Below the pieces are notes generated by a model. The model did not search any database, was not told the origin of the DNA, and worked only from the letters and a program-made list of their open reading frames with translations. DNA of 64,000 nucleotides from Pachypanchax playfairii (taxonomy: Eukaryota; Chordata; Actinopteri; Cyprinodontiformes; Aplocheilidae), in assembly GCA_006937955.1 (NCBI GenBank), contig SSNP01000257.1, forward strand, positions 421,625 through 485,624. Direction: 5' to 3'. A program made the translations under genes and the position numbers. Position 1 is the stretch's first letter. Each line of letters opens with the position of its first letter. This document shows positions 12,401 to 24,300 of this stretch, piece by piece.

Positions 12401-13010
12401 AGATTCTGATCAGTATCGTGACGGATCTGTAGAAATCCTGTGGTTAAACAGATGGAGCTGATGGACTGATAATGTGTTGACAGATGGCGTCTCCTGGGAA
12501 CTGGATGCACCTTCAGTACCAGTCCAAACTGCAGGCCAGGAAGGCCCTGTCTAAAGATGGAAAGGTGTTTGGTGACTCCATCATGGTGGGAGTAAAACCC
12601 TGTATAGACAAGGTCAGTACCCTGACTGCTCTCTGCTGTCTGATTGGCTGTCAACATGTAGTGAATATAAAGCTTAAAAACTGAACAGCTGTCGAAGTTC
12701 TCATCTCTTTGTTTCTGTCAGGGTGTGATGGGTAGCTGTGAAGCCGTCTCTCCTCCTCTGTCCTCCTCTGCCCTTCCTTCCACTCCTCGCTCAGCCATCA
12801 GGCCTCTCAGCGCCACCTACAGGAGCTCCGGTAGCAACTACGAGGTAACTTCACACCTGTGTGTCACTCTGTGTCTAAATATTAAGCTATTATCATCAAC
12901 TTCATCTGTAAAATGTAAGCCTTTGTTTTTAGGTGGTAACGGACAGACAGACACCCAGAAAGGATGACAGCTTCGTTTCCAAGGCGATGGAGTACATGTT
13001 TGGCTGGTGA
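6417..13010 (+). CDS. nup35: nup35 (nucleoporin Nup35/Nup53), complete, eight coding exons
   Basis: Nuclear pore scaffold protein that binds Nup93, Nup155 and Ndc1 and touches the pore membrane. Exons by GT/AG sites and phase: 6417-6429, 8020-8318, 8893-8950, 10227-10335, 10421-10490, 12484-12612, 12722-12844, 12933-13010, giving 292 residues. Family marks in order: EPMSLGSPTSPKP and QFLPGFLMGDLPAP near the N-terminus; KDKSGAPPVRSIYDD; LSPAQVDPFYSQGESL; the Nup35-type RRM from WVTVFGF through GNILKH, QYQSKLQARKALSKDG and GVKPCIDK; and the membrane-binding C-terminal helix FVSKAMEYMFGW. The first exon (Met-Glu-Phe-Gln) is tiny and therefore the least certain; it is supported by a good donor and correct phase. 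The protein is shorter than the roughly 326-residue human form, and a linker of about 16 residues before LSPAQ is reduced to about five, so a small exon between 8951 and 10226 may be missed or absent. Confidence 0.93.
7785..7833. mobile_element. Tc1-like inverted-repeat end, relic
   Basis: The segment ending CAAAACTTTTGCACAGTGCT resembles the terminus of a common fish Tc1 family. No partner repeat or transposase was found nearby; it sits in the first nup35 intron. Confidence 0.45.
9476..10038. mobile_element. TTAA-flanked MITE (family A)
   Basis: A non-coding element from 9480 to 10034 (555 bp) begins AGAGGCC and ends GGCCTCT and is bordered on both sides by TTAA (9476-9479 and 10035-10038). 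The TTAA duplication points to a piggyBac- or Kolobok-type transposase acting in trans. The interior is not AT-rich like the surrounding intron. It lies in the nup35 intron between exons 3 and 4. Confidence 0.75.
10674..10903. mobile_element. Palindromic hAT-type MITE, copy 1
   Basis: Element 10682-10895 (214 bp) is nearly a perfect palindrome: the left arm starts CAGGGGTCTCAAACTCC and the right arm ends GGAGTTTGATACCTCTG. It is flanked by an exact 8-bp target duplication, CAAGGTAA, at 10674-10681 and 10896-10903, the hallmark of the hAT superfamily. A second copy of the same family lies at 24257-24469. Located in a nup35 intron. Confidence 0.92.
10987..11823. mobile_element. TTAA-flanked non-autonomous transposon (family B), full copy
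   Basis: Element 10991-11819 (829 bp) starts AGGTGGTATATGGAA and ends TTCCATATACCACCT, a matching inverted repeat, with TTAA at both borders (10987-10990 and 11820-11823). It has no transposase. A truncated copy in the opposite orientation is at 48623-49236. Sits in the large nup35 intron between exons 5 and 6. Confidence 0.85.
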
Positions 13011-13163
13011 AACCAGCAGCTTCTAAGTGAGGGAGTGAGATGCAGATGGATTAAAGGATTCACTACATTATGTTTGGATGCGAGTGTGTGTATGTGTGTG
13101 TGATGGACTGTGGAGGATCTTGCTGTCTGCTTTTATATCTTATATTTTTAATGTTTCTATCTG

Positions 13164-13169
13164 AATAAA
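13164..13169 (+). terminator. nup35: nup35 polyadenylation signal
   Basis: Canonical AATAAA 154 bases after the nup35 stop codon, followed by a T- and GT-rich stretch. Confidence 0.75.
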
Positions 13170-13309
13170 GTTTCTCTTTTGCTTTGATATAGTTGTTCAT
13201 TCGAAGGTGATGTTTTTTTCATCAGCACAGGGAGGTGCAAAATTCATCCACATTCTCAAATATCATAACCTGACTATACGTTTGTGATACACTGCTGCAG
13301 TGTAAGGCA

Positions 13310-14915
13310 TACAGTGGGGCAAAAAAGTATTTAGTCAGCCACCAATTGTGTAAGTTCTCCCACTTAAAAAGATCAGAGAGGCCTGTAATTTTCATCATAG
13401 GTATACCTCAACTATGAGAGACAAAATGAGGAAAAAAAATCCAGAAAATCACATTGTCTGATTTTTAAAGAATTTATTTGCAAATTATGGTGGAAAATAA
13501 GTATTTGGTCAATAACAAAAGTTAATCTCAATACTTTGTTATATAGCCTTTGTTGGCAATGACAGAGGTCAAACGTTTTCTGTAAGTCTTCACAAGGTTT
13601 TCACACACTGTTGCTGGTATTTTGGCCCATTCCTCCATGCAGATCTCCTCTAGAGCAGTGATGTTTTGGGGCTGACGCTGGGCAACACGGACTTTCAACT
13701 CCCTCCAGAGATTTTCTATGGGGTTGAGATCTGGAGACTGGCTAGGCCACTCCAGGACCTTGAAATGCTTCGTACGAAGCCACTCCTTCGTTGCCCGGGC
13801 GGTGTGTTTGGGATCATTGTCATGCTGAAAGACCCAGCCACATCTCATTTTCAATGCCCTTGCTGATGGAAGGAGGTTTTCACTCAAAATCTTACGATAC
13901 ATGGCCCCATTCATTCTTTCCTTTACACGGATCAGTCGTCCTGGTCCCCTTGCAGAAAAACAGCCCCAAAGCATGATGTTTCCACCCCCATGCTTTACAG
14001 TAGGTATGGTGTTCTTTGGATCCAACTCAGCATTCTTTCCCCTCCAAACACGACAAGTTGGGTTTCTACCAAAAAGTTCTATTTTGGTTTCATCTGACCA
14101 TATGATGTTCTCCCAATCCTCTTCTGGATCATCCAAATGCTCTCTAGCAAACCGCAGACGGGCCTGGACGTGTCCTGGCTTCAGCAGGGGGACACGTCTG
14201 GCACTGCAGGATTTGAGTCCCTGGCGGCGTAGTGTGTTACTGATGGTAGCCTTTGTTACTTTGGTCCCAGCTCTCTGCAGGTCATTCACTAGGTCCCTCC
14301 GTGTGGTTCTGGGATTTTTGCTCACCGTTCTTGTGATCATTTTGACCCCACGGGGTGAGATCTTGCGTGGAGCCCCAGATCGAGGGAGATTATCAGTGAT
14401 CTTGTATGTCTTCCATTTTCTAATAATTGCTCCCACAGTTGATTTCTTCACACCAAGCTGCTTACCTATTGCAGATTCAGTCTTCCCAGCCTGGTGAAGG
14501 TCTACAATTTTGTTTCTGGTGTCCTTTGACAGCTCTTTGGTCTTGGCCATAGTGGAGTTTGAAGCGTGACTGTTTGAGGTTGTGGACAGGTGTCTTTTAT
14601 GCTGATAACGAGTTCACACAGGTGCCATTAATACAGGTAACGAGTGGAGGACCGAGGAGCCTCTTAAAGAAGTTACAGGTCTGTGAAAGCCAGAAATCTT
14701 ACTTGTTTGTAGGTGACCAAATACTTATTTTCCACCATAATTTGCAAATAAATTCTTTAAAAATCAGACAATGTGATTTTCTGGATTTTTTTCCCTCATT
14801 TTGTCTCTCATAGTTGAGGTATACCTATGATGAAAATTACAGGCCTCTCTGATCTTTTTAAGTGGGAGAACTTACACAATTGGTGGCTGACTAAATACTT
14901 TTTTGCCCCACTGTA
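13310..14915 (-). mobile_element. Full-length Tc1 transposon with 200-bp IR/DR inverted repeats
   Basis: The element runs 13312-14913 (1602 bp) between TA dinucleotides (13310-13311 and 14914-14915), the Tc1/mariner target duplication. The inverted repeats, 13312-13511 and 14714-14913, are each 200 bp and by eye differ at one position. Each holds two copies of a direct repeat, an outer one (AAAAAAGTATTTAGTCA) and an inner one (AAAATAAGTATTTGGTCA), the IR/DR layout known from Sleeping Beauty-like elements. It lies just beyond nup35. Confidence 0.97.
13528..14550 (-). CDS. Tc1 transposase, uninterrupted, 340 residues
   Basis: DD34E transposase that cuts and pastes the surrounding element at TA sites. 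The full reading frame has the family's usual length. N-terminus: paired-like DNA-binding region with two helix-turn-helix parts (residues about 5-50 and 65-115: KELSKDTRNKIVDLHQAGK, then RTTRRDLVNDLQ). A basic GRPR-like linker appears as PRSGAPRK at about 56-63. Catalytic triad: Asp153 in WSDETK, Asp244 in FQHDNDPKHT, Glu279 in DLNPIENLW, spaced as in Sleeping Beauty. The glycine-rich box (KHGGGNIMLWGCFSARGPG) is at about 187-205. No frameshift or stop is seen, and both inverted repeats are present, so the copy looks recently mobile. Activity cannot be read from sequence. Confidence 0.97.
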   Translation of the reverse strand: MAKTKELSKDTRNKIVDLHQAGKTESAIGKQLGVKKSTVGAIIRKWKTYKITDNLPRSGAPRKISPRGVKMITRTVSKNPRTTRRDLVNDLQRAGTKVTKATISNTLRRQGLKSCSARRVPLLKPGHVQARLRFAREHLDDPEEDWENIIWSDETKIELFGRNPTCRVWRGKNAELDPKNTIPTVKHGGGNIMLWGCFSARGPGRLIRVKERMNGAMYRKILSENLLPSARALKMRCGWVFQHDNDPKHTARATKEWLRTKHFKVLEWPSQSPDLNPIENLWRELKVRVAQRQPQNITALEEICMEEWAKIPATVCENLVKTYRKRLTSVIANKGYITKY

Positions 14916-17880
14916 TATAATATATATTATTACATATATTAACATTATACCTTATTTACAGATGTGTCCATGATGTATTTTTGGACCCAGAGTCTGTGGA
15001 CTTGAGAAGTTGAAAGTTTCAGCTACCCACCTGCAGTATTCCATTAAATAGCGGTAAACCTATATGAATTTTTAATATTTAAACATAAGCAGCACTAAAT
15101 GAGCTATGTGTAGCAACAAAAGACAACTGTTGCAGGACTCCAGATGTTCAACAGTTGTTGCCTGATTTTTAATTTCATGATGCTCCAAAGGTTGTTTTGT
15201 CCATCTTAGTCATATCTTTACTGATTATTAGCCAAACTGATCTAAACAGCCAAACTAAAATGATTAAATGTTTTGAATATGGTGGATAAATACAGATTAT
15301 TCCTACAAAATTGTATTTTTTGAGTTTAATTCAAATTATTTGAAAACTACTACAGCACTCAAGTACTTTTCACCTCTCCCAAAAAGGCTGAGATTTAAAT
15401 AAAAAATAGTTTTATTTATACCTGGTTTCTAGATTTCAGTTGCACGAGAAACACCATTTAGTAGTCTGCAGGGTGTATCTTTATGGTAAATGGTCTGTAC
15501 TTGTATAGCGCTATCATCAACCTGGATTTTCAGCACATCTTATCAGAGTCCTTCACCAATAGACGTACAGCCTTGATCTTGTTTGTGTTGGGCTTGACTT
15601 ATTCTTGTAACATCTGATGTCCCTGGCCTGTACACTGCTGCCAGGAAAACAGATTGAATGAGGGAGAAAATATTTACCTGAGCTCGTCTGACACTGACTC
15701 ACCTTGAAGCTCACATGAAAAATCCTAAAGATACACTTAGTTATTTGTCTTGATCTTCCAAATGCACCTTGTATCGTTTGCACCTGTTGGCCCTGAGAAA
15801 GAATGCGTCAGCGAGATAGAGGCCTATCAGGTTTATCAAGTTATCCGACTTAGTAGTTTAGGTTTCTTTCTCTAATAAAACAAAAGCATGACACAACACA
15901 GGTCAGCATGTTTTGTTTAATTAAGAACAAGTAAGAGAGTAGCAAAAGCTAAATGAACACGTAAATATAATGAAAAATATTTTTTATAGTACATTCCTGT
16001 AAAGATGACCAAAGCCCTTGGATATTAAAGGAAAAACCTGAAAGGCATAATAATAATAATAAAAGAAAATTCAAACAAAGCAGGAAAAAAATGACTGGGA
16101 AGTATTAAACATGTTTAATTTGAATTATTAACCTATAAAACTGGCTGAAATTTAGTAAGACGTTACGTGCAAACAGTTTTCACAATTTCATGTGCTGTAT
16201 TGACCAAACTTGGTCAATAAGTTCTTCAGAACTCTACAGATTCTTTATGGTTTGGGTGTGGCTTGACTTCAAACTGCCTTCAAGTCAAAACATCCAAAAA
16301 AACAAACTTATAACTTTCTGAAAAATTCTCAGATCGAAAACAAAAATGCACATGAATGATCACAGTGGGGTCCTGAATGAAATTTTGGGATAACTTAAGT
16401 CCCGCCCACTGAGAACAGGAAGTGTCATGTTTTACTCTTTGGGGTCATATTCTGGCCTCTTTTACCAGAACTACAATGACCTGGCTCAAGAAACAACCAA
16501 TGAGTTTGTTTAACATGGTTTAAAAAAATTAGGGCTTTAACATTTAAGGCGTGGCAACAGCGTCACTTCAAATTTGATGTCTCGCCATCAACATATTTGT
16601 TGCTGTAAAATCCACATTTATAATTAGATCCAGACTAAACTTCATGGGATGAATCTTCTCTGGGACCTAAACATAGCTGAGTCGTGAAATCATGTGAGCG
16701 TGGCTAATTGCATCAACAGCACCCCATTTCTTCCCATTTTAAGCCTTTAAATTGTTAGCCCCGCCCACTGCTTTAATTGACGATTATGAATTTTGGGATA
16801 CACATGTATCCTCTCACGATCTACAAAAAGGTCTCTTGGATCCATGTTCTAATTATCACAGAAAGTCAGCCATCTTGAAAAAAACGGTCTCTTTTTGGAC
16901 ATTTCACACGTGGTATTTGAACCAACTCGTCCCAGACACTTTCATGTTATGTGGGCGTGGCTTCACTTGAAACTTTGTATTAAAGTCAAGAAAACAAACA
17001 GTTATAACTCCCCAGTGGTACATGAAAGTTTGATGTTTCACCACCAACATATCTGTTCCTCTAAAACACATGCTCACTATTCCAAAAACAACAAACAGCC
17101 ATTGAGCTTCTTATTTGGGGCAAAATCCTCTTTACCACCTTGAATCAATAGCATCCCCTTCTTCTTAGTTTCAATCACTCAAAATGGTAGATCCGCCCCT
17201 CCTCTCATTGAGGATTATGAAAACTGGCAAACATGAATATTCCTACAAAAAAGCAACAAGTAAACTGTAGTGGGTCCTAAAACATGCTTCTTTGTTAATT
17301 CAGGTGGACTAATGAGTCTCTCCAAAACTTTAATATGCGGAATAATAGCACAGCCTGTCATCTTTGATGGCAGATGAATGAGATGTGTTTAGTAAAAGTG
17401 AAAAACCACCCTCTAGAAAAAAGTTAAGCCTGCTCTCCCTTTTGATTTCTTTCATCTGTCTTTTGGAATTTTTGTGCATATTTTTAACTATTCAGGTCCT
17501 ACGCAAATACACTTGGACCCACAGTTTTCATCCTACAGGTGGGCTTTTGCCCACTAGGAATCTCTCAATTGTTCTCACTTTTAAATGTTTTGACCTATCC
17601 TTCTGAAATTTCCCACATTCATTTAACTACTCATGTTCTACACAGTGGCTCTTTAACTAACTCTGTCTGTCCTATAGGAATGAACAGCTCCACCTTGAGT
17701 CTTCAAACTTTTGTCCCTTTTGAATAATTTGACCCGTTTTTCAAAAAAATGGCACATATATTTGATATATGATACTCTAAAATACGCTTGTGCGATCTGC
17801 TTCTCGCAGAAGGTCCGTCATTTTGGAACTAAAGTTAACTTTGGTCCACTGGAGCAGAGTTTTCCTGGCATTTCAGGGGT
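14916..17880. other. Intergenic region between nup35 and ddx3x
   Basis: No gene or RNA recognised. At 15483-15560 there is a fragment of a common fish repeat (AAATGGTCTGTACTTGTATAGCGC). Between about 16240 and 17250 several phrases recur in diverged form (GGGCGTGGCTT, TTGATGT-TC-CCA-CAACATAT, TTGACGATTATGAA), suggesting an old internally repetitive element. The short open frames here have no recognisable domain. Confidence 0.5.
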
Positions 17881-17989
17881 AGAATGCGCAGGAGAGGAGA
17901 TGCTCTTGAGAGGCGATGGCCGTTCATCGCTGCTTGCGGCTTTAATTCTACTTATGTTACTAGCAGGAACATGAACATAATGTCCAGAC

Positions 17990-18362
17990 ATGTAATCCAA
18001 GAACTAGAGAAAAAAAAAAGAAAGAAAGTGAAATCTCGCGATATCTTTTTGTGCAGACCGCAGGTAAGGTGTAATATCTCGCGCTACTTCAACGCTCTAT
18101 CTCATTCCACCACGGTCCAGCCTGCCGTGAGTTTCTGTTCAACAGCTTCGCAGTAGTCATTAAATTAGAAACTATATCCGAATATACTTTTGTAACAAGA
18201 AACGTATCTTTATTTATTTAAAGTAAACGTTTAAATTACTTTATTGTTAATTTTTTTAAAGACGTTAAAAAATATTACAAAAAAAGAAAGCTAATTTGCC
18301 GTTTGCGCTAACAAAGAAAATCCTTTCTCTTGATAAATAATCCCCCACTACTCTCTTTAGTT
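17990..18362 (+). promoter_or_regulatory. ddx3x: ddx3x promoter and 5' UTR
   Basis: The palindrome TCTCGCGA occurs at 18034-18041 and a near copy TCTCGCGC at 18077-18084. TCTCGCGA is a known core element of CpG-type housekeeping promoters. A good donor (CGCAG then GTAAGG) follows at 18062/18063 and an acceptor (CTCTTTAG) ends at 18360, two bases before the start codon, so a non-coding first exon ending at 18062 and a 298-bp 5' UTR intron are likely. The start site itself is not determined. Confidence 0.6.
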
Positions 18363-21300
18363 ATGAGTCATGTGGTCATTGATAATCCACACGGTCTAGA
18401 TCAGCAGGTAAGTACTTTCATTTTGTTTTAAATTGTAATTTCAATTTGAGAGAAATTTTCCATTTTGCGCTGGTTTTGACGTCGAAGCTGAGCTTAAAGT
18501 TAAGCTAACAGCCGCTGCTAAAATGTCGGAGCAGAACTGGTTGTGATGGCGGAACTCGATGTTCTGTTTCACCGAAGTCACCTAGTTTATTAATGTGTAC
18601 AATTTCAAGTTTGGTTAACCGTATAATTAAGATACATTAAATCTGGTCAATGTGTTATATTCGACGTAAAGCTGTAAGAGGTAATGTGAGAATAAAAACC
18701 CGGCCGGCGTCCTGAGTACCGTGAGGCCTTGTCATCCTGAAACGTGGCGCAGGAAAAAAAAAATCTGGCTTGTGGTTTTTAATGATCTAAAATTTGGTTT
18801 TATTAAGTGTCAATCTCTAAACTACTTAATTAATAGATATATACTTAATAACTGACACCGACCAATGTCTTATTTTTTATTAATTCCGTTTTATCGGATG
18901 ATAAAGTGAAACACTTCAGTTAATGGGGGCAGTGTGACACCAGCTCGTTTGGCCTGGGGACTCATGAGGCCCAATTCTGTTGTTACCTAATCAATCAATT
19001 TTTAATGAGGTTGATGAGACTACTTTGTTGTTCAAATGTACTGTATTAAACTTTATAAAACTGTTTACTTTTCTAACAAGCGTTTAAAATTTTTACACAA
19101 ATTGGCAATGTTCAGAAAAATATATAAACCGGAAGTTTTTTTAAATCTTAATTTAAACCGCAGTTATCATTTTGTTGTTACGGAATTGTTAATGAACAAT
19201 CTTTCCACACTGTTCTTTCATTTAAATGCGAAACAGTTGTTGTAAACTTGTGAAGGTTTTTGTTTTTTTGAAAACAGTATCTTAACATTTTTTCCAAATT
19301 GTTTTTTACATGTAACTGAGGTCAGAATTCCTTGGTTGCTTGGTAGCTGTTATCATAACAAACTGAAAGCGTCATCAAAACATCTACATTGTTTGTGTTG
19401 TTGTTGGCATATGTTGAGTTTTCTTAAAGGTTTCAACTCTTACCAAACCATGTTTTGCTGTCACTTTTACATTTTAACTGTAAATATGTTTGAGTTTGTG
19501 TTCCTGTTATAAAACCAAATTAATTCAATTTCCCTGTTTTCTTCCCTTCTGTTTGTAGCTTGCTGCCCTAGACTTAAACTCTGTTGACGGACAAGGTGGA
19601 GGAACTGGCAGTAAGTAATGCATTTTATATACATATTGTTGTTTAATAAGACCTTGGACAGAAGGCTCTTTCTTTCAATTGCTGATAAAATGAGAAATTA
19701 TTTGACATTTTGTTTCAGTGATGCATTTTTTCTGCAGACTTATTTTTTCTCCACTTTCTCCAAAGGGTAGTAAAATCCTAATACGCCTGTAAAATGGCTG
19801 CAGGGGTTAGAGTCATTGGCCTTCAAGCAAATTAGAACATTTAAGAAGCTATCACATTTTATTGTATAGATCATGTCTGGGAAATAAAAGTGACTCAGGA
19901 GCTTGTTCAGAGACTGCAGGGTTCCTTTCTTCCCTCTTGGGAATAAAGATTCTTGTATAACTCTGGATTTTTAATTGTTAATGTCACTGAATCTAATGGT
20001 GTATTTTTTTTTCTCTAAGGGCGTTACATTCCACCTCACTTGAGGAACAAAGATGCTTCCAAAAATGGTGAGTTTAACAATCTTCTAGTTGGTCACTGTC
20101 AGACCAGTTCAAACTGGTTTAGCTTGTGGTTTTTGTGACGTCAGATGCCCATCAGAGCATGGTAAAAGCAAGCACATTTGAGAAAATATATCAGGCTTTA
20201 CACAATGTTTGGTGACCTATTTATTAGCCAAGAGAAAAGTAGTTGCACTGTAGATCATGCAAAACATCTTACTGGTGCAGAACAGACTCTCAAATGGGTT
20301 TTGTATCTGCACGATGGCTTATTTTGGAACACAAGAAATAGGGCAAGTGGTATCATATGTTGACTTCAGCTTTGAATATTCACCCCTGACTACTGTAGGA
20401 GAATGGCACAAGTTTGGACTGACTCTGAACTGTTTTCAGGTTAAAAATCCTCTCACATTGTCTGGTGCAGCATCTGGCCTTTAGATAGGGGTAGTGCTAC
20501 TTTTTGTTGGCTGCTCTAATGGAGGAGGGTGGGCTTAATTGGCTTAAATCAGGAAAGGAATTGGACCAAACATTCAGATTTTGTTTAAAAGTGGACAAAT
20601 GTGAAGTGGCTTTTGGTGTTATTGTTCTCTTTGCCTTTTTCGGCTTATAATTGGGTCATGCAGTCTCTACCATCAGATAATGTTACATAAAAACACTGAT
20701 TGTAGTACTGTCACTGCACACTTGACCTTTTTCTCGTTTTACTGTTTTCTTATTCCACAGCAGGAAATGGTTATTCCGCTGGTAGACAGTGCGGTTATTC
20801 AGTGGCACCCGTAAATTTCTGTAAGTCCCTTCTGTCTGCTTTTGCTGAGGGCAAATTGCATTTCCAGATGCATGAAAAAACAATTTAACACACCAGCAAA
20901 GCCAGTTTGAAGAGGGGAGAAGGTTAGATTAGAGCTGTACACAAAACAATAAAAGCTGATAAAGCTCATGATTACTTGATACACTTTGCTGACATGTTTA
21001 CAGTGAAAATGTCATAAAAATAGGAAGACATTTGAGTTCATCATAAAGTAATTTTTTTCTTAGATACACAGATGTATATCTCTTGAAGCACAATCTGGAT
21101 TTGCTTATTTTTCGCAATATATTCCAGTTTATACTTTACTGACAATGTTTCCTGAAGTTTCCTCTAAGCAGTGCCCACAACCATGGCAAGCTGAGTATCA
21201 GCAGAAACAGAGAAATAACTGTACTTCAGGATGGGATGACTGTGAGATTGGTAACTATTGTGCAAAGTCAAACCCAGCACTGAAATCAGCATTAGCCAGT

Positions 21301-24300
21301 ACTCCTGGGTGAATCTTTTTATAGCATGCTTCCCTACTTTTGCTCAGGTTACCCAAGACTGGCCTCTCAAGAGCTTGCCTTTTACCATGCCTACAGTGGT
21401 GGTTGGCGAAACAGATGTGGTATATTTTGACTTCCACCTGCATGTTATGCCTTCTAATTGTTGGCACTCTCGCAGCTGAACACTAAAGCAAAATCAGCGT
21501 GCCCTTGCTTTTTAGTGGCCACTTGTTAAAAACAGCACACAGTCCTAACACCTTTCTTGTAAGAGCTTGAAAATGAACTTGCTTTTGATGCATGGTGATG
21601 GTGTCTTAAAGACTGCACTGCATCACTTGTGTGGCTGGTTAATAATATTATGGGCTGTGAAAGAAAAATAAAAACCTGTTTGCATTATCAACATTATTTA
21701 AATACCCATTGTCTTCAGTGTTTAATTTTAAAATTTATTCTGACTTCAGGATAAGCCCATCACAATTGGTCATAATCTCCTTTTTTTGTTCAAGTTGCAC
21801 ATTGCAGAACTGTGTCTGTGCTTCTCTTGAAACTGAATACAATTAATAATGACTTTTCTCCAACATTTTCAGTATTCAGTAGGATTTCTTTGATCTTTTC
21901 TTTGAAGTTCTCTGAGGCAAAAACATCTGAGTTGTGAGCCTCTCTTGGCACATTGTTAACCTGCTGAAAAAATTGACAGCAGAGAAGTTGTCCTTCTTTT
22001 TTGATTAGATAACTAAAAGAACAGTTAAGTTTATATAGATTTAATGTTTGTCCAAATCTACTTTGCATTAATCTTAATCTGACATGTTACAAAGGTAATT
22101 CATACTGAAAGTATGTTTGCTGTATACTTTGAGCTTAAAGGCCATATTTACCACAACAAATGCTGGAATGTAGATTAGTTTATCCATAAACCTTTACATT
22201 TATGACTTAATTTATATTGGTGCATTATTTGGCTTGCCAGAGCACAAACTTTTGCATGCTGTTTGCAGATATCACTTGTCTGATGCCAATCTGAGCAACT
22301 GCATTTCACAAGTTTTAATTAATAATACTTTTACCATGCAGTCACCCCTCTGAAAACAAATGTAATTCTTTGCAGCAGATGCTTCATATCATTAAAAATT
22401 CTTATGTGGGACATAATGTTCTCCATTAAATATCAAATTGAAATAAATTAATTCCATTTTGATACTGAATGAAAATTGACACCTTTAACCTTGTATGGTG
22501 TATGCCACTTTGATGGCACCGTCACTGAGACATGCACTGCAGGGTGGCTTGTATGTCAAGCCTGCAACATTTGTGTGCAGAGAAAGTTGTCTGGGATATT
22601 CAAACCCTTTTTTCAATTTTGAATAATATGTGTTAAGGTGAGTTCTTTTTTCAGAAGGGTTGATTGTTAGATATAACAAAGTGAACTCAACTTGTGACAT
22701 TAAAAATAAAGTTTACTGATTGATCCTCCTTGTTCTCTTAATTCTTCCTGAACTTTTTTGTTAGTATTTTGGTCCTGTTGAGTAATTATTTGGAGTTCAG
22801 TAGGTAATGTTGTTGTGTTGTCTATCCCCTATATAAAGGGTTAGCTTATTTTCATAAAAGTACCCAAGGTACTATTCTTAAACACATTTAAAGTAAATTA
22901 TTATAATGGTGCTAAACTGGACATCAGGTACATTTGATTGCTTTTGGCTTTGGAATGGCCGTTAGACCACGATGGTAATTTGTTGTCTGTGTCTGTGTTT
23001 TAGACAGTATGCTTGTAGTTGTATGTTTTACCATCAACCTCCATTCTTACCAGTCATCCTTTTAAATAAGGAATGGTTGGATCTTATTGACTGGTCTGCA
23101 TCTAGGTGCTTTGTGGAGTAGTTTGAGTTGATTCCCAGAGCAAAGCTAACTGTCAGTCATCCCACCTTTCTTGGAGAAGCCAGTGGAATACGTTAATCTG
23201 TGGTTTAGTTGGTTTTCATCTTGTTGGACAGCAATAGAGTTTTGGTCCCCCCTCAGTTCTTTGTTAGACAAGTTTTGCTTTTTGTTTTTCCTCTTTTTTT
23301 TTTTTTTTTTTTTTTTTTGTAAGCTGCTTTTTCAGTTTGTAGTTTGCTGTGTGATATGATTCAAGAAGATTCAGATCTAGCGAATAACATGACTCATAAG
23401 TGATAAAGTTAGATTTGCAGTTACATTTGTTTTATTAAGTTTTATCCTCAGCTTTTTTTTTCTTAAGCATTTTAATATTTTGTCTTTGAAGATTCACCTG
23501 GATGGGATGGCGGACGCACCAATGGATTTGTGAATGGTTTCCATGACAACCGCACAAATGGGGGCTTTGGAGGACGTGGACCCCCTCGCAATGATAGAGG
23601 TGGGCGTGGCGCCTACCGTGGTAACAGGGGTGGAGGCTCGTTTAATCAGCCATTGCAAAATACAGGTGGGGAGATCCTGTTGCCCTTTTTAAAGTATCAA
23701 CTAGCAGCAGATAGATTACGTGAACTCCCCCACTCTTTTAATAGGGTTTTCTTAAACTATCATTTTAAATAATTATTATAGCAATTTATAAATTAGAAGT
23801 AAATAGCTGTAATTATTAGTTAGTAGATTTAGTTGGATATAAAATAACTTGAATGAACATCTAATGATGTTTTACTTCAGGGGAAACACTGGTATACTCT
23901 GCCCTTGGTAAGAAACAGGCATCATAACTGATTTGCCAAATAGGCCTCAAAATATACCAGCGACTGACTTTTTCATTCCGTTGTTACAGGGTTTGGCACT
24001 TTCGAAAACAAAGATGGAGGCTGGGGAGGACCTTCAAGAGATGCTGCCTACAACAGCTTCGGGGGCCGCAATGATAGATCCAAGTCTGCCTTCTTCAACG
24101 ACCGTGGAGCAGGTTCAAGGGGAAGGTGTGTGTGAAGGTTTAACATTTAACCAAACTTACTGTGAAGTGTTAATGTTTTTAAAAGCTAAGTCAATCCACA
24201 CTGATAATTTTCAGTTCTTTGAGGGCACGTTTCCATTTTTCGTACTCACTCTAGATCAGGGGTGTCAAACTCCAGGCCTCGGGGGCCACTATCCTGCATG

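Noticed and set aside
13901..14497. 198-residue plus-strand open frame
   Set aside because: Antisense shadow of the Tc1 transposase on the minus strand.
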